Below, in pieces: positions 8,277 through 16,382 of a DNA stretch of 51,545 nt. Source of the stretch: Candidatus Baldrarchaeum yapensis (GTDB lineage: Archaea; Asgardarchaeota; Baldrarchaeia; Baldrarchaeales; Baldrarchaeaceae); contig JAEOSH010000010.1 of NCBI GenBank assembly GCA_016840465.1, positions 1 to 51,545 on the forward strand. Direction: 5' to 3'. Each line of letters starts with the position of its first letter. Position 1 is the stretch's first letter. The translations under genes were made by a program, and so were the position numbers. The notes below the pieces were generated by a model. It did no database searches. It was not told the DNA's origin and worked only from the letters and a program-made list of their open reading frames with translations.

Positions 8277-9473
8277 TCACCCCATCGCCTCATGTAAAAG
8301 CTCAGGGAGATCCGTTACCCTTATACCAACGTCTTTCAGCTCCTCACTCTTTGCAAGCACACTGTTGAGATGATAATTGCACAGCGGACACGCAGTGATT
8401 ATCCTACTCACGCCGAGTCTTGCGGCATCCTCGATTATTTTCTTTGCAACCATGTCCGCTAGCTGCCTGTATGCCGCCTTTACACCGCTAGGCGCGCCAC
8501 AACAATAAGCCTTTTCTCGAGTCCTCTCCATCTCGACGAGTTCAATCCCGCTTATATGTTCAATAACCCTTCTCGGAACGTCGTATTTCTTCGTAAATTT
8601 TGTAAAGTGACATGGGTCGAGTATTGTCACTTTCTCCTCTATCTTCCTAGTTAGGCGGATTTTCCCCGCCTCTAACAACTCCAAGAGTACCTCGGAAATG
8701 TGTAACACCTCGAAGTTCGGCCTTCTGGAAACTATTGGGTATACATGAGTATAGGTGAAGTAGCACGCCGCGCACGCAAACACAACCCTACTGACCCCTA
8801 ATTCCTCGATAGTTGACAGATTTTTCTCCGCGATCCTCTTAACCTCGCTTATTAAACCGTTATCGTACAAAAAGAGACCGCAACATCTCTCATTCTCGCC
8901 CAATATCGAAAAACTCTCCCCCGCCCGCCTTAATATGTCCACCGTCGCATGCCCTATTCTCTGCAACCTGAATGGTATCATACAGCCGACCAAGTAAAGC
9001 ATATCCGCTCTCACTGGAATCTGAAAATCACCTGGAACCCAACTCTTCCAAAACTCCGGCCCCTTCCCAACCATAGACCCACTTTCCACAATGTTATTGC
9101 AAATTCTCGCAATGGGCTCCGGTATTAAGCCTCGCTCTATCGAGAGCCTCCGCAACACCCTCGTTATGTCCGGTATGGGTATGTCATTGGGACAAACGGG
9201 TACACAAGTTCCACAACAGGTACATGTATAGATGGTGTCGACGATCTTGGAAGGCTTAGTTGTCCCCTTAAGGATAGACTTCGCCCCGAGAACTCTACTC
9301 ATGGGCGAGTACTCCTTTCTATTACTTACGATGTAGAGGGAGCACGCCGTCCCACAAGCCTCGCACTCGGTACATTTCTCCAAAAGCTCTTTATACTCGC
9401 CAAGTATCCTGATGGCACTTGCGCCGGAACCCTCCACGCGCTTAACTCCGCCTCCCATGCAACCACGTCCCAA
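8277..9473 (-). CDS. HdrD/GlpC-like Fe-S oxidoreductase with two CCG domains
   Basis: About 398 residues. The N-terminal ferredoxin-type region has two four-cysteine motifs, CTECEACGTAC (about 34-44) and CTCCGTCVPVCP (about 84-95), for two [4Fe-4S] clusters. Two CCG (DUF224) domains follow, with RCCGLF in the first and YCCGAPSG plus CPLC in the second. This is the architecture of heterodisulfide reductase subunit D and of GlpC/LutA-type Fe-S subunits. It probably passes electrons between a dehydrogenase or quinone partner and a disulfide or lactate/glycolate-type substrate; no partner gene is adjacent. The start is uncertain: TTG at 9473 or ATG at 9458 (five residues shorter). Confidence 0.82.
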   Translation of the reverse strand: MGRGCMGGGVKRVEGSGASAIRILGEYKELLEKCTECEACGTACSLYIVSNRKEYSPMSRVLGAKSILKGTTKPSKIVDTIYTCTCCGTCVPVCPNDIPIPDITRVLRRLSIERGLIPEPIARICNNIVESGSMVGKGPEFWKSWVPGDFQIPVRADMLYLVGCMIPFRLQRIGHATVDILRRAGESFSILGENERCCGLFLYDNGLISEVKRIAEKNLSTIEELGVSRVVFACAACYFTYTHVYPIVSRRPNFEVLHISEVLLELLEAGKIRLTRKIEEKVTILDPCHFTKFTKKYDVPRRVIEHISGIELVEMERTREKAYCCGAPSGVKAAYRQLADMVAKKIIEDAARLGVSRIITACPLCNYHLNSVLAKSEELKDVGIRVTDLPELLHEAMG

Positions 9474-9714
9474 CCACTATCAAAGGTATCAAGAGGCATC
9501 CTTCTCATAAATACCTCTGCTCAGTAACCATTAGGATACTATGTCATACCGGAGCGTCAAGAAGCCCAAAGGATCTTTCACATTTTGGATCATGATTCAC
9601 ACATCGATAACTGTGGGGTCGTGCTCCTGCAAAAGATCGTCTTAAAGATTGGCATTACCATTTTATATCCGAAACATTGTTTCATTGATACGTCGAGGTG
9701 ATGGTGGTAATCAG

Positions 9715-10485
9715 ATGTTTAGAAGGATGTTTCTCGAGGTTGTATTGAGCGTCGATGAGAATAATAAAGTCGCAAAACTTTTAAATATGCTGAAAAACAG
9801 CGGGATCGATGTTTGGGACTACCAAAAGATAACACCACCCGGCATTACTATCAAAATTGCAACCCCACCTGATCGCAAACTCGTTGATCAAGTGATAAAC
9901 ACAATTGCGGAACTGGCGTCTGCAGTGGACATTACAAGTACATCAATGAGCATATGTCGTATAACTTTGTGTACACTCGTAAAACTAGGTGGCGCCTTCG
10001 TCGAAATGGTAAAGGCAAATATAGAAGAGGGAATAAAGGCATATCTCAAAGACATGGTTTCGGACAGCGGAATTGGTCTTTCGGTGGCATCAATGGGCAT
10101 AAGACTCGGCAGGATATCATACAAACTCATGGGAGCGTCCGTTCGTCTGGTACCCGTGGATATGAGAAAAATAATCCATGGCGTAATCCAAGAACTGGTC
10201 ACCGACGCCGCCAAAACACAACTTTTGAGCATCATCTCGCAAGAACTCTCTAATGAAAACATCTATGTAATAAAAGTGTCTGCAGATGACGCAAACACTG
10301 TGGAACGCACATTCGAGATTATGCACAGAATGAATATGATAAAGGAAGTGAACAGAGAGGATATTCACAATATGGTCTCCAAAATACTTGAAAGTTTGAA
10401 GGCCACCGTTCCACGTCGAAATACCGAAAGGATAATCGACGAGATAGCATCCCGGATAGAAATCTACGTCGCACCCGATACCTGA
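9715..10485 (+). CDS. Hypothetical protein with a possible ACT-like N-terminus
   Basis: About 256 residues and not recognised. The first 70 residues read as alternating strands and helices (RMFLEVVLSVDENNKVAKLLNMLKNSGIDV...GITIKIA), compatible with a small ferredoxin/ACT-like fold. The middle is rich in small and hydrophobic residues, and the C-terminal third is helical and charged. There is no signal peptide and no clear catalytic motif. The start was set to the ATG at 9715, with GAGGTGATGG upstream and a TATA-like TTTTATAT at 9661-9668; an upstream TTG at 9649 would lie before this promoter. Function unknown. Confidence 0.7.
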   Translation: MFRRMFLEVVLSVDENNKVAKLLNMLKNSGIDVWDYQKITPPGITIKIATPPDRKLVDQVINTIAELASAVDITSTSMSICRITLCTLVKLGGAFVEMVKANIEEGIKAYLKDMVSDSGIGLSVASMGIRLGRISYKLMGASVRLVPVDMRKIIHGVIQELVTDAAKTQLLSIISQELSNENIYVIKVSADDANTVERTFEIMHRMNMIKEVNREDIHNMVSKILESLKATVPRRNTERIIDEIASRIEIYVAPDT

Positions 10486-10517
10486 GCATTAACGAAAGAA
10501 AAAATGAAGCGGGAGGC

Positions 10518-10949
10518 TTATCGTGGCCTCCTTCTTTTCCTAGCTTCCCGTCTAGCAACATCCGCTCTTCTTCCGCGCGCCCTCGGCGGAAGCCTCTCGC
10601 TCATGTCATTGTCCTCGAAAACCTCGATATCCTCTCCGCCCACAACCTCTATGGAACCGTATCTCCCAACTGCCAGTTGCATTCTTCCTCTGAAAATTGC
10701 CACATATGCGTTTGTCAACTTTATGATATCTCCCACAGAAACCAAATCTATCGCGTCGTCCCACAGCGCCATCTTAATGATTCCCGTCTCATCTCCCACA
10801 ACGGCATCCGCAACCCTGTGCCTGCTCCCATCCCTTCTGCTAACGACAGTACGCGGCTCGTCTATGCTCAGAACCTTCACACGAAGGTTCACATGCCTGT
10901 GCTTGGGCGTCAGATCGGAAATTTTAACATCTATAGGCTCGCGGCTCAC
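10518..10949 (-). CDS. Single-stranded DNA-binding protein, single OB fold, copy 2
   Basis: A 143-residue paralogue of the protein at 4798-5268. It has the same OB-fold landmarks (KISDLTPKHRHVNLRVKVLS, VGDETGIIKMALWDDAIDLVSVGD, LAVGRYGSIEVV) and a basic Arg-rich tail (RGRRADVARREARKRRRP). It should bind single-stranded DNA or RNA. The start is a GTG preceded by GAGGTTGAAGAC. Having two SSB paralogues 5 kb apart, both preceded by 5' leader hairpins, suggests a duplicated, similarly controlled pair with different tails rather than redundant copies. Confidence 0.85.
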   Translation of the reverse strand: MSREPIDVKISDLTPKHRHVNLRVKVLSIDEPRTVVSRRDGSRHRVADAVVGDETGIIKMALWDDAIDLVSVGDIIKLTNAYVAIFRGRMQLAVGRYGSIEVVGGEDIEVFEDNDMSERLPPRARGRRADVARREARKRRRPR

Positions 10950-10971
10950 GTCTTCAACCTCTTCTTGTGAA

Positions 10972-10996
10972 CTCCATCCCGAAAAATCGGGAGGAG
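10972..10996 (-). promoter_or_regulatory. Hairpin at the 5' end of the second SSB mRNA
   Basis: On the minus strand CTCC-TCCCGA-TTTT-TCGGGA-T-GGAG forms a nearly perfect stem. The TATA box at 11018-11027 (minus TTTATATAG) places transcription start near 10996, exactly at the hairpin's first base. Same placement as in the first SSB gene, though the sequence differs. Confidence 0.65.
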
Positions 10997-11017
10997 ACTT
11001 GTGATATCGGCGGATTT

Positions 11018-11027
11018 ACTATATAAA
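11018..11027 (-). promoter_or_regulatory. TATA box of the second SSB gene
   Basis: Minus-strand TTTATATAGT, about 25 bases upstream of the leader hairpin and about 70 bases upstream of the GTG start. Confidence 0.5.
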
Positions 11028-11028
11028 T

Positions 11029-11290
11029 GTTGATATTGAAGAAGACCACAATCACAGACACAAAGTACCTGGGGCATTGGTCTAGAATGCCCTCACCGAC
11101 ATCATATCGTTAAAGGTTGTTATTTTCCCGAATATTTTCTAATTCGTAGAATCCACGCTCGAAATATTTTTTGATAAATATTTTCGATATTTTATGTGAG
11201 CAGCGCTTCAGGGGTGCTGATAAAAAAGCGTTTAATAAAACAAGCAGTGACAATGTATTATCATGAAAGACGTCCGAGGAGAAAAACTCG
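11029..11290. other. Intergenic region before the HEPN gene, with hairpins
   Basis: No coding frame is supported. It holds a perfect 7-bp hairpin GGGCATT..AATGCCC at 11072-11092, a long AT-rich tract, and a hairpin CCGAG..CTCGG at 11274-11291 whose 3' arm runs into the GTG start of the HEPN gene and encloses its GAGGAG ribosome site. Confidence 0.5.
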
Positions 11291-11806
11291 GTGACTACTT
11301 TGAATAACATCGAAATCGTTAACGGATGGCTAAAACTAGCCATAGAGGACTGGAATGCGGCAAAGAGAATGAGTATAGAGGAAAATCGAGGAGCAATCGT
11401 ATTCCACTTACAGCAATTCGTCGAAAAGGTAACTAAAGCCATTATAGCCGCTCTGGGATATGAGCCGCCTAAAACGCATAATCCCTCGAGGGACCTAGAA
11501 AACATTCTGCTTGACATCTCAGCTGGTGAAATCAAACTTGACATAAGAAGAGAAATTATGAACGACCTGAAAGTATTAATCTCCATTGCAAAAACATTTG
11601 AGGACGAGAAAACCCGCCCAAGGTACGGAGTAAGACATGCCCAAAGGATAATCACGCCGAACGAGTACTACTCCCCGATGCATGTGAAACTTTTCCTCGA
11701 GGACGCGAAATTCATAGCTAAACTCAGTTATAAAATCCTAAATTTTCTTAAGATGTGCCGAGGTGAGGAGTGTGAGAAACTTAGAACGATCGGGGAAGAT
11801 CCTTAA
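11291..11806 (+). CDS. HEPN domain protein, probable toxin of a HEPN-MNT pair
   Basis: A 171-residue all-helical HEPN protein (AIEDWNAAKRM, FHLQQFVEKVTKAIIAALGYEPPKTHN). The RNase-type motif Rx4H is present as RYGVRH (R111, H116). Many HEPN toxins have Rx4HxY, where the Tyr is modified by the partner nucleotidyltransferase; here the residues after His are Ala-Gln, so that Tyr is missing. The next gene, an MNT-type nucleotidyltransferase, overlaps its 3' end, the usual arrangement of HEPN-MNT toxin-antitoxin modules. The GTG start sits at the foot of a hairpin containing the ribosome site. It could instead be a non-toxic HEPN accessory protein. Confidence 0.8.
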   Translation: MTTLNNIEIVNGWLKLAIEDWNAAKRMSIEENRGAIVFHLQQFVEKVTKAIIAALGYEPPKTHNPSRDLENILLDISAGEIKLDIRREIMNDLKVLISIAKTFEDEKTRPRYGVRHAQRIITPNEYYSPMHVKLFLEDAKFIAKLSYKILNFLKMCRGEECEKLRTIGEDP

Positions 11807-12287
11807 GGAAATTGTGAAAAAGTTGTCAGAAACAAAACTTCCCAAGAAGTACGTAAAATACGTGATTGACTACTTGGTCGGACTATCAAAGCACGTAGAT
11901 GTGCAGGGCGTGCTCCTCTACGGATCCTTCGTTTGGGGGAGACCGAGACTCGACAGCGATATCGACCTTATAATAGTCTCTAAGGACTTCGCGGTGAATA
12001 GAGATGAATTGCTCCTACTAAAAAGGAGAATACGAGGAAGCCTGCCCGCAATTATCGACTCCCTCTGGGTCTCCGAAAATGAACTGGAGGAAATGTTTAG
12101 GGGCTTCACCGGATTCGTCCTAGACGCAATCTATAAGGGAAAAGTGCTGTACGACGAAACCGGAATTTTCGAAAAATTGAGGAATAGACTCTTAGAAGCC
12201 CTGAAAAAGAAGAAAATACAGCGCCATAGAGGGATGTGGAGAATACCAATTTCATATCCGGGCGAAATTGTAGAAATTGAACTTTAA
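11763..12287 (+). CDS. Minimal nucleotidyltransferase (MNT), probable antitoxin partner of HEPN
   Basis: About 174 residues with the polymerase-beta-like signature LLYGSFVWGRPRLDSDIDLI (GS...G...SDIDL), which provides the catalytic carboxylates, followed by a helical region and a basic C-terminal tail (KKKKIQRHRG). MNT antitoxins neutralise HEPN RNases by binding or by adding nucleotides to them. Two in-frame GTG starts are possible: 11763, or 11772, which has GAGGTGA about 6 bases upstream. Either overlaps the HEPN gene by 35-44 bases, indicating co-translation. It is longer than minimal MNT antitoxins (about 100 residues). Confidence 0.82.
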   Translation: MRSVRNLERSGKILKEIVKKLSETKLPKKYVKYVIDYLVGLSKHVDVQGVLLYGSFVWGRPRLDSDIDLIIVSKDFAVNRDELLLLKRRIRGSLPAIIDSLWVSENELEEMFRGFTGFVLDAIYKGKVLYDETGIFEKLRNRLLEALKKKKIQRHRGMWRIPISYPGEIVEIEL

Positions 12288-12705
12288 TTGATATCTAATT
12301 AGTATCTTCGTTAATTCCTCAGGAACTTTATTAATTTCGCTTTTAAATAGCTGGTAGGCCTTTAATTGTCCTAATCGACCTTATTATGAGCGACCATCGC
12401 TCCTATACCGTATGAAAAACTCTTCATAGATAATTTGAATATCGGATAATTTTATACGAAATTTGATAATAAATCCTCGAAAAACTTGAAGATGAGGTCT
12501 CAATATGGATATGGACTAATACTGTGGCATTAAGGGAGTTCTGCACAATTATGGTACGAATCGGAACATGGGCGTTTTTGCCGATCTGATCCCATAGTAT
12601 TGATATTTTATCCCGTTAAATATTATTTGTAGTGCGACCGTAGTCAGAAGATATTAGTACCGGGCAGGGTAATATATCGAGGAGAGACTCCCTCTCGAGG
12701 AACTC
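12288..12705. other. 418-base AT-rich gap before the Lrp-family gene
   Basis: No ORF, tRNA or clear repeat is supported. At the right end a TATA-like TAATATATC at 12671-12679 would place transcription start near 12700, making the downstream mRNA leaderless or nearly so. A small hairpin GAGAG..CTCTC lies at about 12683-12697. Confidence 0.45.
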
Positions 12706-13191
12706 GTGGATCGTGAAGGCGAAACCGCCCCCGCTTACTTGGAGATGGACAGTATGGGATCCGAATATGGGATCGACGACATAGATAGGAAAATAATCGA
12801 CATTCTCATGAAGGACGCAAGAACCCCCTACCTTGAAATCGCCAGAATCCTAAAAATAAGCGAGGCGACCGTCAGAAAGCGCGTGAGGAGCCTCGAAAGC
12901 CGGGGCATCATAAAGGGCTATACGATAAAGGTTGACGAAAAGAAGCTTGGATATAAGGTGGTGGCGCTAGTAGGAGTGGATGCCGACCCGGCAACCTTCA
13001 TAAACGTCGCAAGGGAGATTGCAGAAATGGAAGAGGCAAGAATGGTCGCCGTCAGCAGTGGGGACCACATGATAATGGCCGAAATATGGGCAAAGGATCC
13101 AGACCACTTTTCGTCGATAATAGAGCGGATTTCTAGAATGAATGGCGTCAAGAGGATATGCCCCGCTGTCATCTTAGAAAGAATAAAGTGA
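12706..13191 (+). CDS. Lrp/AsnC family transcriptional regulator
   Basis: About 161 residues. The N-terminal helix-turn-helix begins at IDDIDRKIIDILMKDARTPYLEIARILKISEATVRKRVRSLESRGIIKGY (about residues 24-74). The C-terminal half is an RAM/ACT-like ligand-binding domain (YKVVALVGVDADPATF, MEEARMVAVSSGDHMIMAEIWA). Members bind an amino acid or related effector as dimers or octamers and act as local or global regulators. The 20-odd residues before the HTH are unusually long; the GTG at 12706 lies just past the predicted transcription start, and an internal ATG at 12754 would give a more typical N-terminus. Confidence 0.85.
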   Translation: MDREGETAPAYLEMDSMGSEYGIDDIDRKIIDILMKDARTPYLEIARILKISEATVRKRVRSLESRGIIKGYTIKVDEKKLGYKVVALVGVDADPATFINVAREIAEMEEARMVAVSSGDHMIMAEIWAKDPDHFSSIIERISRMNGVKRICPAVILERIK

Positions 13192-13282
13192 CGCAAACCT
13201 CTTTTTTGTCAAAGATGATACGAATTTCCATATAGTAATTTTATAATGCGTGAAATTTTATTTGAAATTCGGGGTGAAATGT

Positions 13283-13786
13283 ATGAAAACCATGACAGAG
13301 AGGGCTCTTAAAGAAGCCTTTGCTGGTGAAAGTCAGGCGCATGTACGCTACCTAATATTCGCCGAAGAGGCGGAAAAGAGGAGATTCGAGAACATAGCGA
13401 GACTATTCCGGGCAATCGCATTCTCCGAATACATACACGCCAAAAACCATTTAAAGGCTCTCGGCGGGATAAAAGAAACTGTTGATAATTTGCAGGCCGC
13501 AATAAACGGGGAGACTTTCGAAGTTGAGGAAATGTACCCGGCATATAGTGCAGTTGCGGAAACTCAAGGGGAAAGGGAGGCCCAAAGGGTGATAAAATGG
13601 GCTCTCGAGGCAGAAAAGATACATGCATCCCTTTATGAGAAGGCAAAAAGCGTAGCATCCGAGAAGAGGGATATCAGCATAGGGAAGATATACGTGTGCG
13701 AGAGATGTGGATACACGGTAGAGGGTGGAGCTCCCGAAAGATGCCCCGTATGCGGCGCCCCCAAGGAAAGGTTTAAGGAATTCTGA
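13283..13786 (+). CDS. Rubrerythrin
   Basis: A 167-residue rubrerythrin. The N-terminal ferritin-like di-iron domain carries AFAGESQAHVRY, FSEYIHAKNHL, AETQGEREA and ALEAEKIHASLY, supplying the Glu/His ligands. The C-terminal rubredoxin-like FeS4 domain has CERCGYTVEGGAPERCPVCG. It reduces hydrogen peroxide in anaerobes. The start was set to the ATG at 13283: GGGGTGA lies just upstream and a TATA-like TTTTATAATG at about 13239-13248 predicts transcription start near 13270. Its stand-alone position suggests expression from its own promoter. Confidence 0.93.
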   Translation: MKTMTERALKEAFAGESQAHVRYLIFAEEAEKRRFENIARLFRAIAFSEYIHAKNHLKALGGIKETVDNLQAAINGETFEVEEMYPAYSAVAETQGEREAQRVIKWALEAEKIHASLYEKAKSVASEKRDISIGKIYVCERCGYTVEGGAPERCPVCGAPKERFKEF

Positions 13787-14513
13787 CTACGTCAATTCTT
13801 CCTCTATTTTTGTAAAAAGCGTCTGATCGATACTGCCGTCTTGGCCTTTTAAGAATATGAGACACCAACGTGACCGCAAAGAGGCGAAGATGTACTGACA
13901 AACAACTGTAATACGGCGCAGCGGAATTCCATTTAGGCATATTGGCGGTTATGAATGCGTTCCATACGCGGCCTACAGACTCATTCAAAATTCAAATAAG
14001 TCTCCTAAGATCTTGATAAGGGTCACAACCTATGGTAACTTTGTGATGTCCGCCGCGTGGCTTCTCCGTGTACATCACGACTCTGCAATCTTTCAGCTGA
14101 GAAAAATAGGAATGCACAACACAGAGAAACTCAACGATCTGCTTGATGATCGTTACTAAAGTGTTCTTCCGTATGCGCGGCAGGAAGATCCATTACTAGG
14201 AAGATGCGGAGATCATGGGCGTACTTACATAACATTGCGTTAAATGTTTTTTGTTGCTGGTCATTGATTTATCTTTCGTATGTTTACCTGATTTCGCGTT
14301 GTGTTTTCTCTCTATACTGTGTTTTCTCTTCTTCGAGTGAGTTATCGATGTGGGGCAGTTCGTGCTGGTGTTTTTGGAGTTTACATGATATTGCATAGGA
14401 TCACACTCGCCGTACCGTATTTCAGTTGCTCTGCTGATTCACAGTTCATTGCATGATAGAAATGTCTATTCCTCGGAAAGTTTCAAAAGTACAATTGAAG
14501 AACATAAAAACAA
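13787..14513. other. 727-base gene-free stretch
   Basis: No supported gene. Short frames on both strands have unlikely compositions. Visible structure: a perfect hairpin AACGATC..GATCGTT at 14133-14154; a wider inverted repeat GTGATGT..ACATCAC at about 14043-14080; a direct repeat GTGTTTTCTCT at about 14302 and 14320. It could hold a decayed gene or an unannotated small RNA. Confidence 0.4.
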
Positions 14514-15347
14514 GTGAAATCAGAAAAACTAGATATGGTGAGTCGAATGGGAGAGTCTAAAATTTCATGGAGAGAAAAATCAATAGACTTGGAGACTCTT
14601 CTTAGACTGCGAACTCCCCCGGTTGCAGTAAAACTGTTAGAAGATGAAAATTTTCCTCCAGGAACGATCCGTCCCTCTCAAATGGGAATAGAGATAACAA
14701 TATGCCAGGCGATCACCGCAGCACGCCACATGTTTCAGACTATCGGAATGAGCGCCGATGACAATGCATGTCCTCCATCAATGTTCCCATTTGGTTGGGC
14801 TGAAATTGAGGACTCGAATGCTCTTATAGAATTCTTCAAAAAGGCGGGACACGGAGCAAGCGATGACGCAATAGTTGAAATAATCTCTAAACTTCCAACA
14901 CTGGAGCCGGGAAAGTACCCTGCTCTCTTAATCGCACCTCTGCGTAGGTGCACGTTCCAGCCTGACGTCATAATGATTTTCGGAAATGCAGCACAAGTCG
15001 GACGCTTGATCTTTGCAAGAACGTACCTCGGAGGGGGAGCGTTAAAAGCGGAAATGATATCAAGAGCAGCGAGTTGCGCTGAGGGAATAATAAGGCCATT
15101 TAAGAGCAGAGATTGCGCGGTCACAATTCCGGGCGGCGGCGATAGAGTCTTTGCATCAATAGACGACGATGAACTCATATTCTCGTTCCACGTGGAGTGG
15201 CTGGACAGAATTATAGAGGGACTGAAAAACGCGGGTAGAGGCATCGGCTTAAGGTATCCTATGCCCCGATTCATGATGTATAAACCTGTCTTCCCACAAG
15301 AGTTTCAGAAATTAAGGTCAAAGATGAAAATTATCAAGCGAAAATAG
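14514..15347 (+). CDS. DUF169 domain protein
   Basis: A 277-residue DUF169 family protein. Characteristic segments are LRLRTPPVAVKLL near the N-terminus, a CQAITAARHM cysteine region, the ACPPSMFPFGWAE stretch, PDVIMIFGNAAQVGRLI, and a glycine-rich CAVTIPGGGDRVFA. DUF169 proteins are widespread in anaerobic archaea and bacteria; their biochemical role is not established, and conserved cysteines suggest metal or cofactor binding. The GTG start at 14514 is tentative; internal ATGs at 14535 and 14547 are possible. Convergent with the peptide ABC transporter operon. Confidence 0.8.
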   Translation: MKSEKLDMVSRMGESKISWREKSIDLETLLRLRTPPVAVKLLEDENFPPGTIRPSQMGIEITICQAITAARHMFQTIGMSADDNACPPSMFPFGWAEIEDSNALIEFFKKAGHGASDDAIVEIISKLPTLEPGKYPALLIAPLRRCTFQPDVIMIFGNAAQVGRLIFARTYLGGGALKAEMISRAASCAEGIIRPFKSRDCAVTIPGGGDRVFASIDDDELIFSFHVEWLDRIIEGLKNAGRGIGLRYPMPRFMMYKPVFPQEFQKLRSKMKIIKRK

Positions 15348-15365
15348 CACATTTTTTGAAAGCAA

Positions 15366-16382
15366 TCATCTTTTAATATATTCACTTAATGTCAACGTTT
15401 CCGCTTTATGACATGCAACGAGATGTCCGTCCTCGATCTCGACCAATGAGGGTTCCTCCTTCATGCATATTTTCTCTGCAAAAGGACATCTCGGGTGAAA
15501 TCTACATCCAGGTGGTGGATTTATAGGACTTGGAACCTCTCCTTTCACTATCACTTTCACTCCACGTTTCCGCGGATCGGGTATAGGGACTGCGGCAAGA
15601 AGAGCCGCCGTGTACGGATGCCTAGGGTTCTCAAATATTTGCTCTAGGGTTCCGAGTTCCACTATCTTTCCGAGGTACATTATCGCGATTCTGTTACAAA
15701 TGTACTTGGCTGTTGCCAGATCGTGCGTTATGTAAAGGTATGTCAGGTTAAACTCCCTCTTAAGGTCCATCATCAGATGTAAAATGTCCGCCCGCATCGA
15801 AACGTCTATCATCGATGTAGGTTCATCCGCAACAACAAACTCGGGCCTAAGAATAAGTGCTCTTGCAATCGCAACTCGTTGTCTTTGCCCTCCGCTTAAC
15901 TGATGCGGATACTTATCGTAAAATGTCTCGGGCGGGGACAACCCCACGCGGCTCAACATTTCTAGAACCATTTCTTTAGCCTCTTTCTTCGTTGCGACAT
16001 GATGTATGAGTAGAGGGTGTGCTATTGCGTCTCCCACCTTCATCCTGGGATTGAGGGATGCATAGGGATCCTGATATATTATCTGCATGCGTCGCCTGAA
16101 CTTTCGAAGCTCTTTCCCCTTGAGCGAGAGAAGATCCAAGTTGTCGAAGAAGATCTTTCCACTTGTAGGCTCTATTAGCCTCAAAAGAAGCTTTCCCGTC
16201 GTCGTCTTTCCGCATCCACTCTCTCCTACAAGCCCAAAAACCTCTCCGCGAAATATCTCGAAACTTATACCATCCACCGCATGTACATAATCGATTCTCC
16301 GCGCGAATAACCTCTCCAAGAATGACCTCTGAACCGGGAAGTACTTTTTAAGATCCTTAACCCTCACTAGCACATCAGGCAT
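15366..16382 (-). CDS. dppF: Oligopeptide ABC transporter ATPase (DppF/OppF type)
   Basis: About 338 residues. Walker A GESGCGKTT, ABC signature QLSGGQRQR and Walker B FVVADEPTSMID are all present, followed by the C-terminal oligopeptide-transporter region with the cysteine cluster CRFHPRCPFAEKIC. It powers import of peptides by the permeases at 17354-19235. The start was set to the ATG at 16382, preceded by GGTGGTC and overlapping the stop of the upstream ATPase gene by 8 bases; the longer in-frame start at 16427 would overlap by 53 bases. Last gene of the operon. Confidence 0.92.
   Translation of the reverse strand: MPDVLVRVKDLKKYFPVQRSFLERLFARRIDYVHAVDGISFEIFRGEVFGLVGESGCGKTTTGKLLLRLIEPTSGKIFFDNLDLLSLKGKELRKFRRRMQIIYQDPYASLNPRMKVGDAIAHPLLIHHVATKKEAKEMVLEMLSRVGLSPPETFYDKYPHQLSGGQRQRVAIARALILRPEFVVADEPTSMIDVSMRADILHLMMDLKREFNLTYLYITHDLATAKYICNRIAIMYLGKIVELGTLEQIFENPRHPYTAALLAAVPIPDPRKRGVKVIVKGEVPSPINPPPGCRFHPRCPFAEKICMKEEPSLVEIEDGHLVACHKAETLTLSEYIKR

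Noticed and set aside
10504-11004. 166-codon frame antisense to the second SSB gene
   Set aside because: Ser/Thr/Pro-rich mirror of the OB-fold gene; the minus-strand gene has clear homology to the other SSB.
11072-11092. Possible tRNA, suggested by TGGTCTAGAATGCC next to a perfect stem
   Set aside because: No acceptor stem, no TTCGA T-loop and no cloverleaf could be built around it.
14302-14330. CRISPR-like direct repeat GTGTTTTCTCT
   Set aside because: Only two short copies with no regular spacer array.
14196-14396. Lys/His/Ser-rich 66-codon frame in the 727-base gap
   Set aside because: Low-complexity composition from a T-rich plus strand, no ribosome site, and an equally long frame on the other strand.
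14735-15274. 179-codon frame antisense to the DUF169 gene
   Set aside because: No recognisable family and fully contained in the DUF169 coding region.
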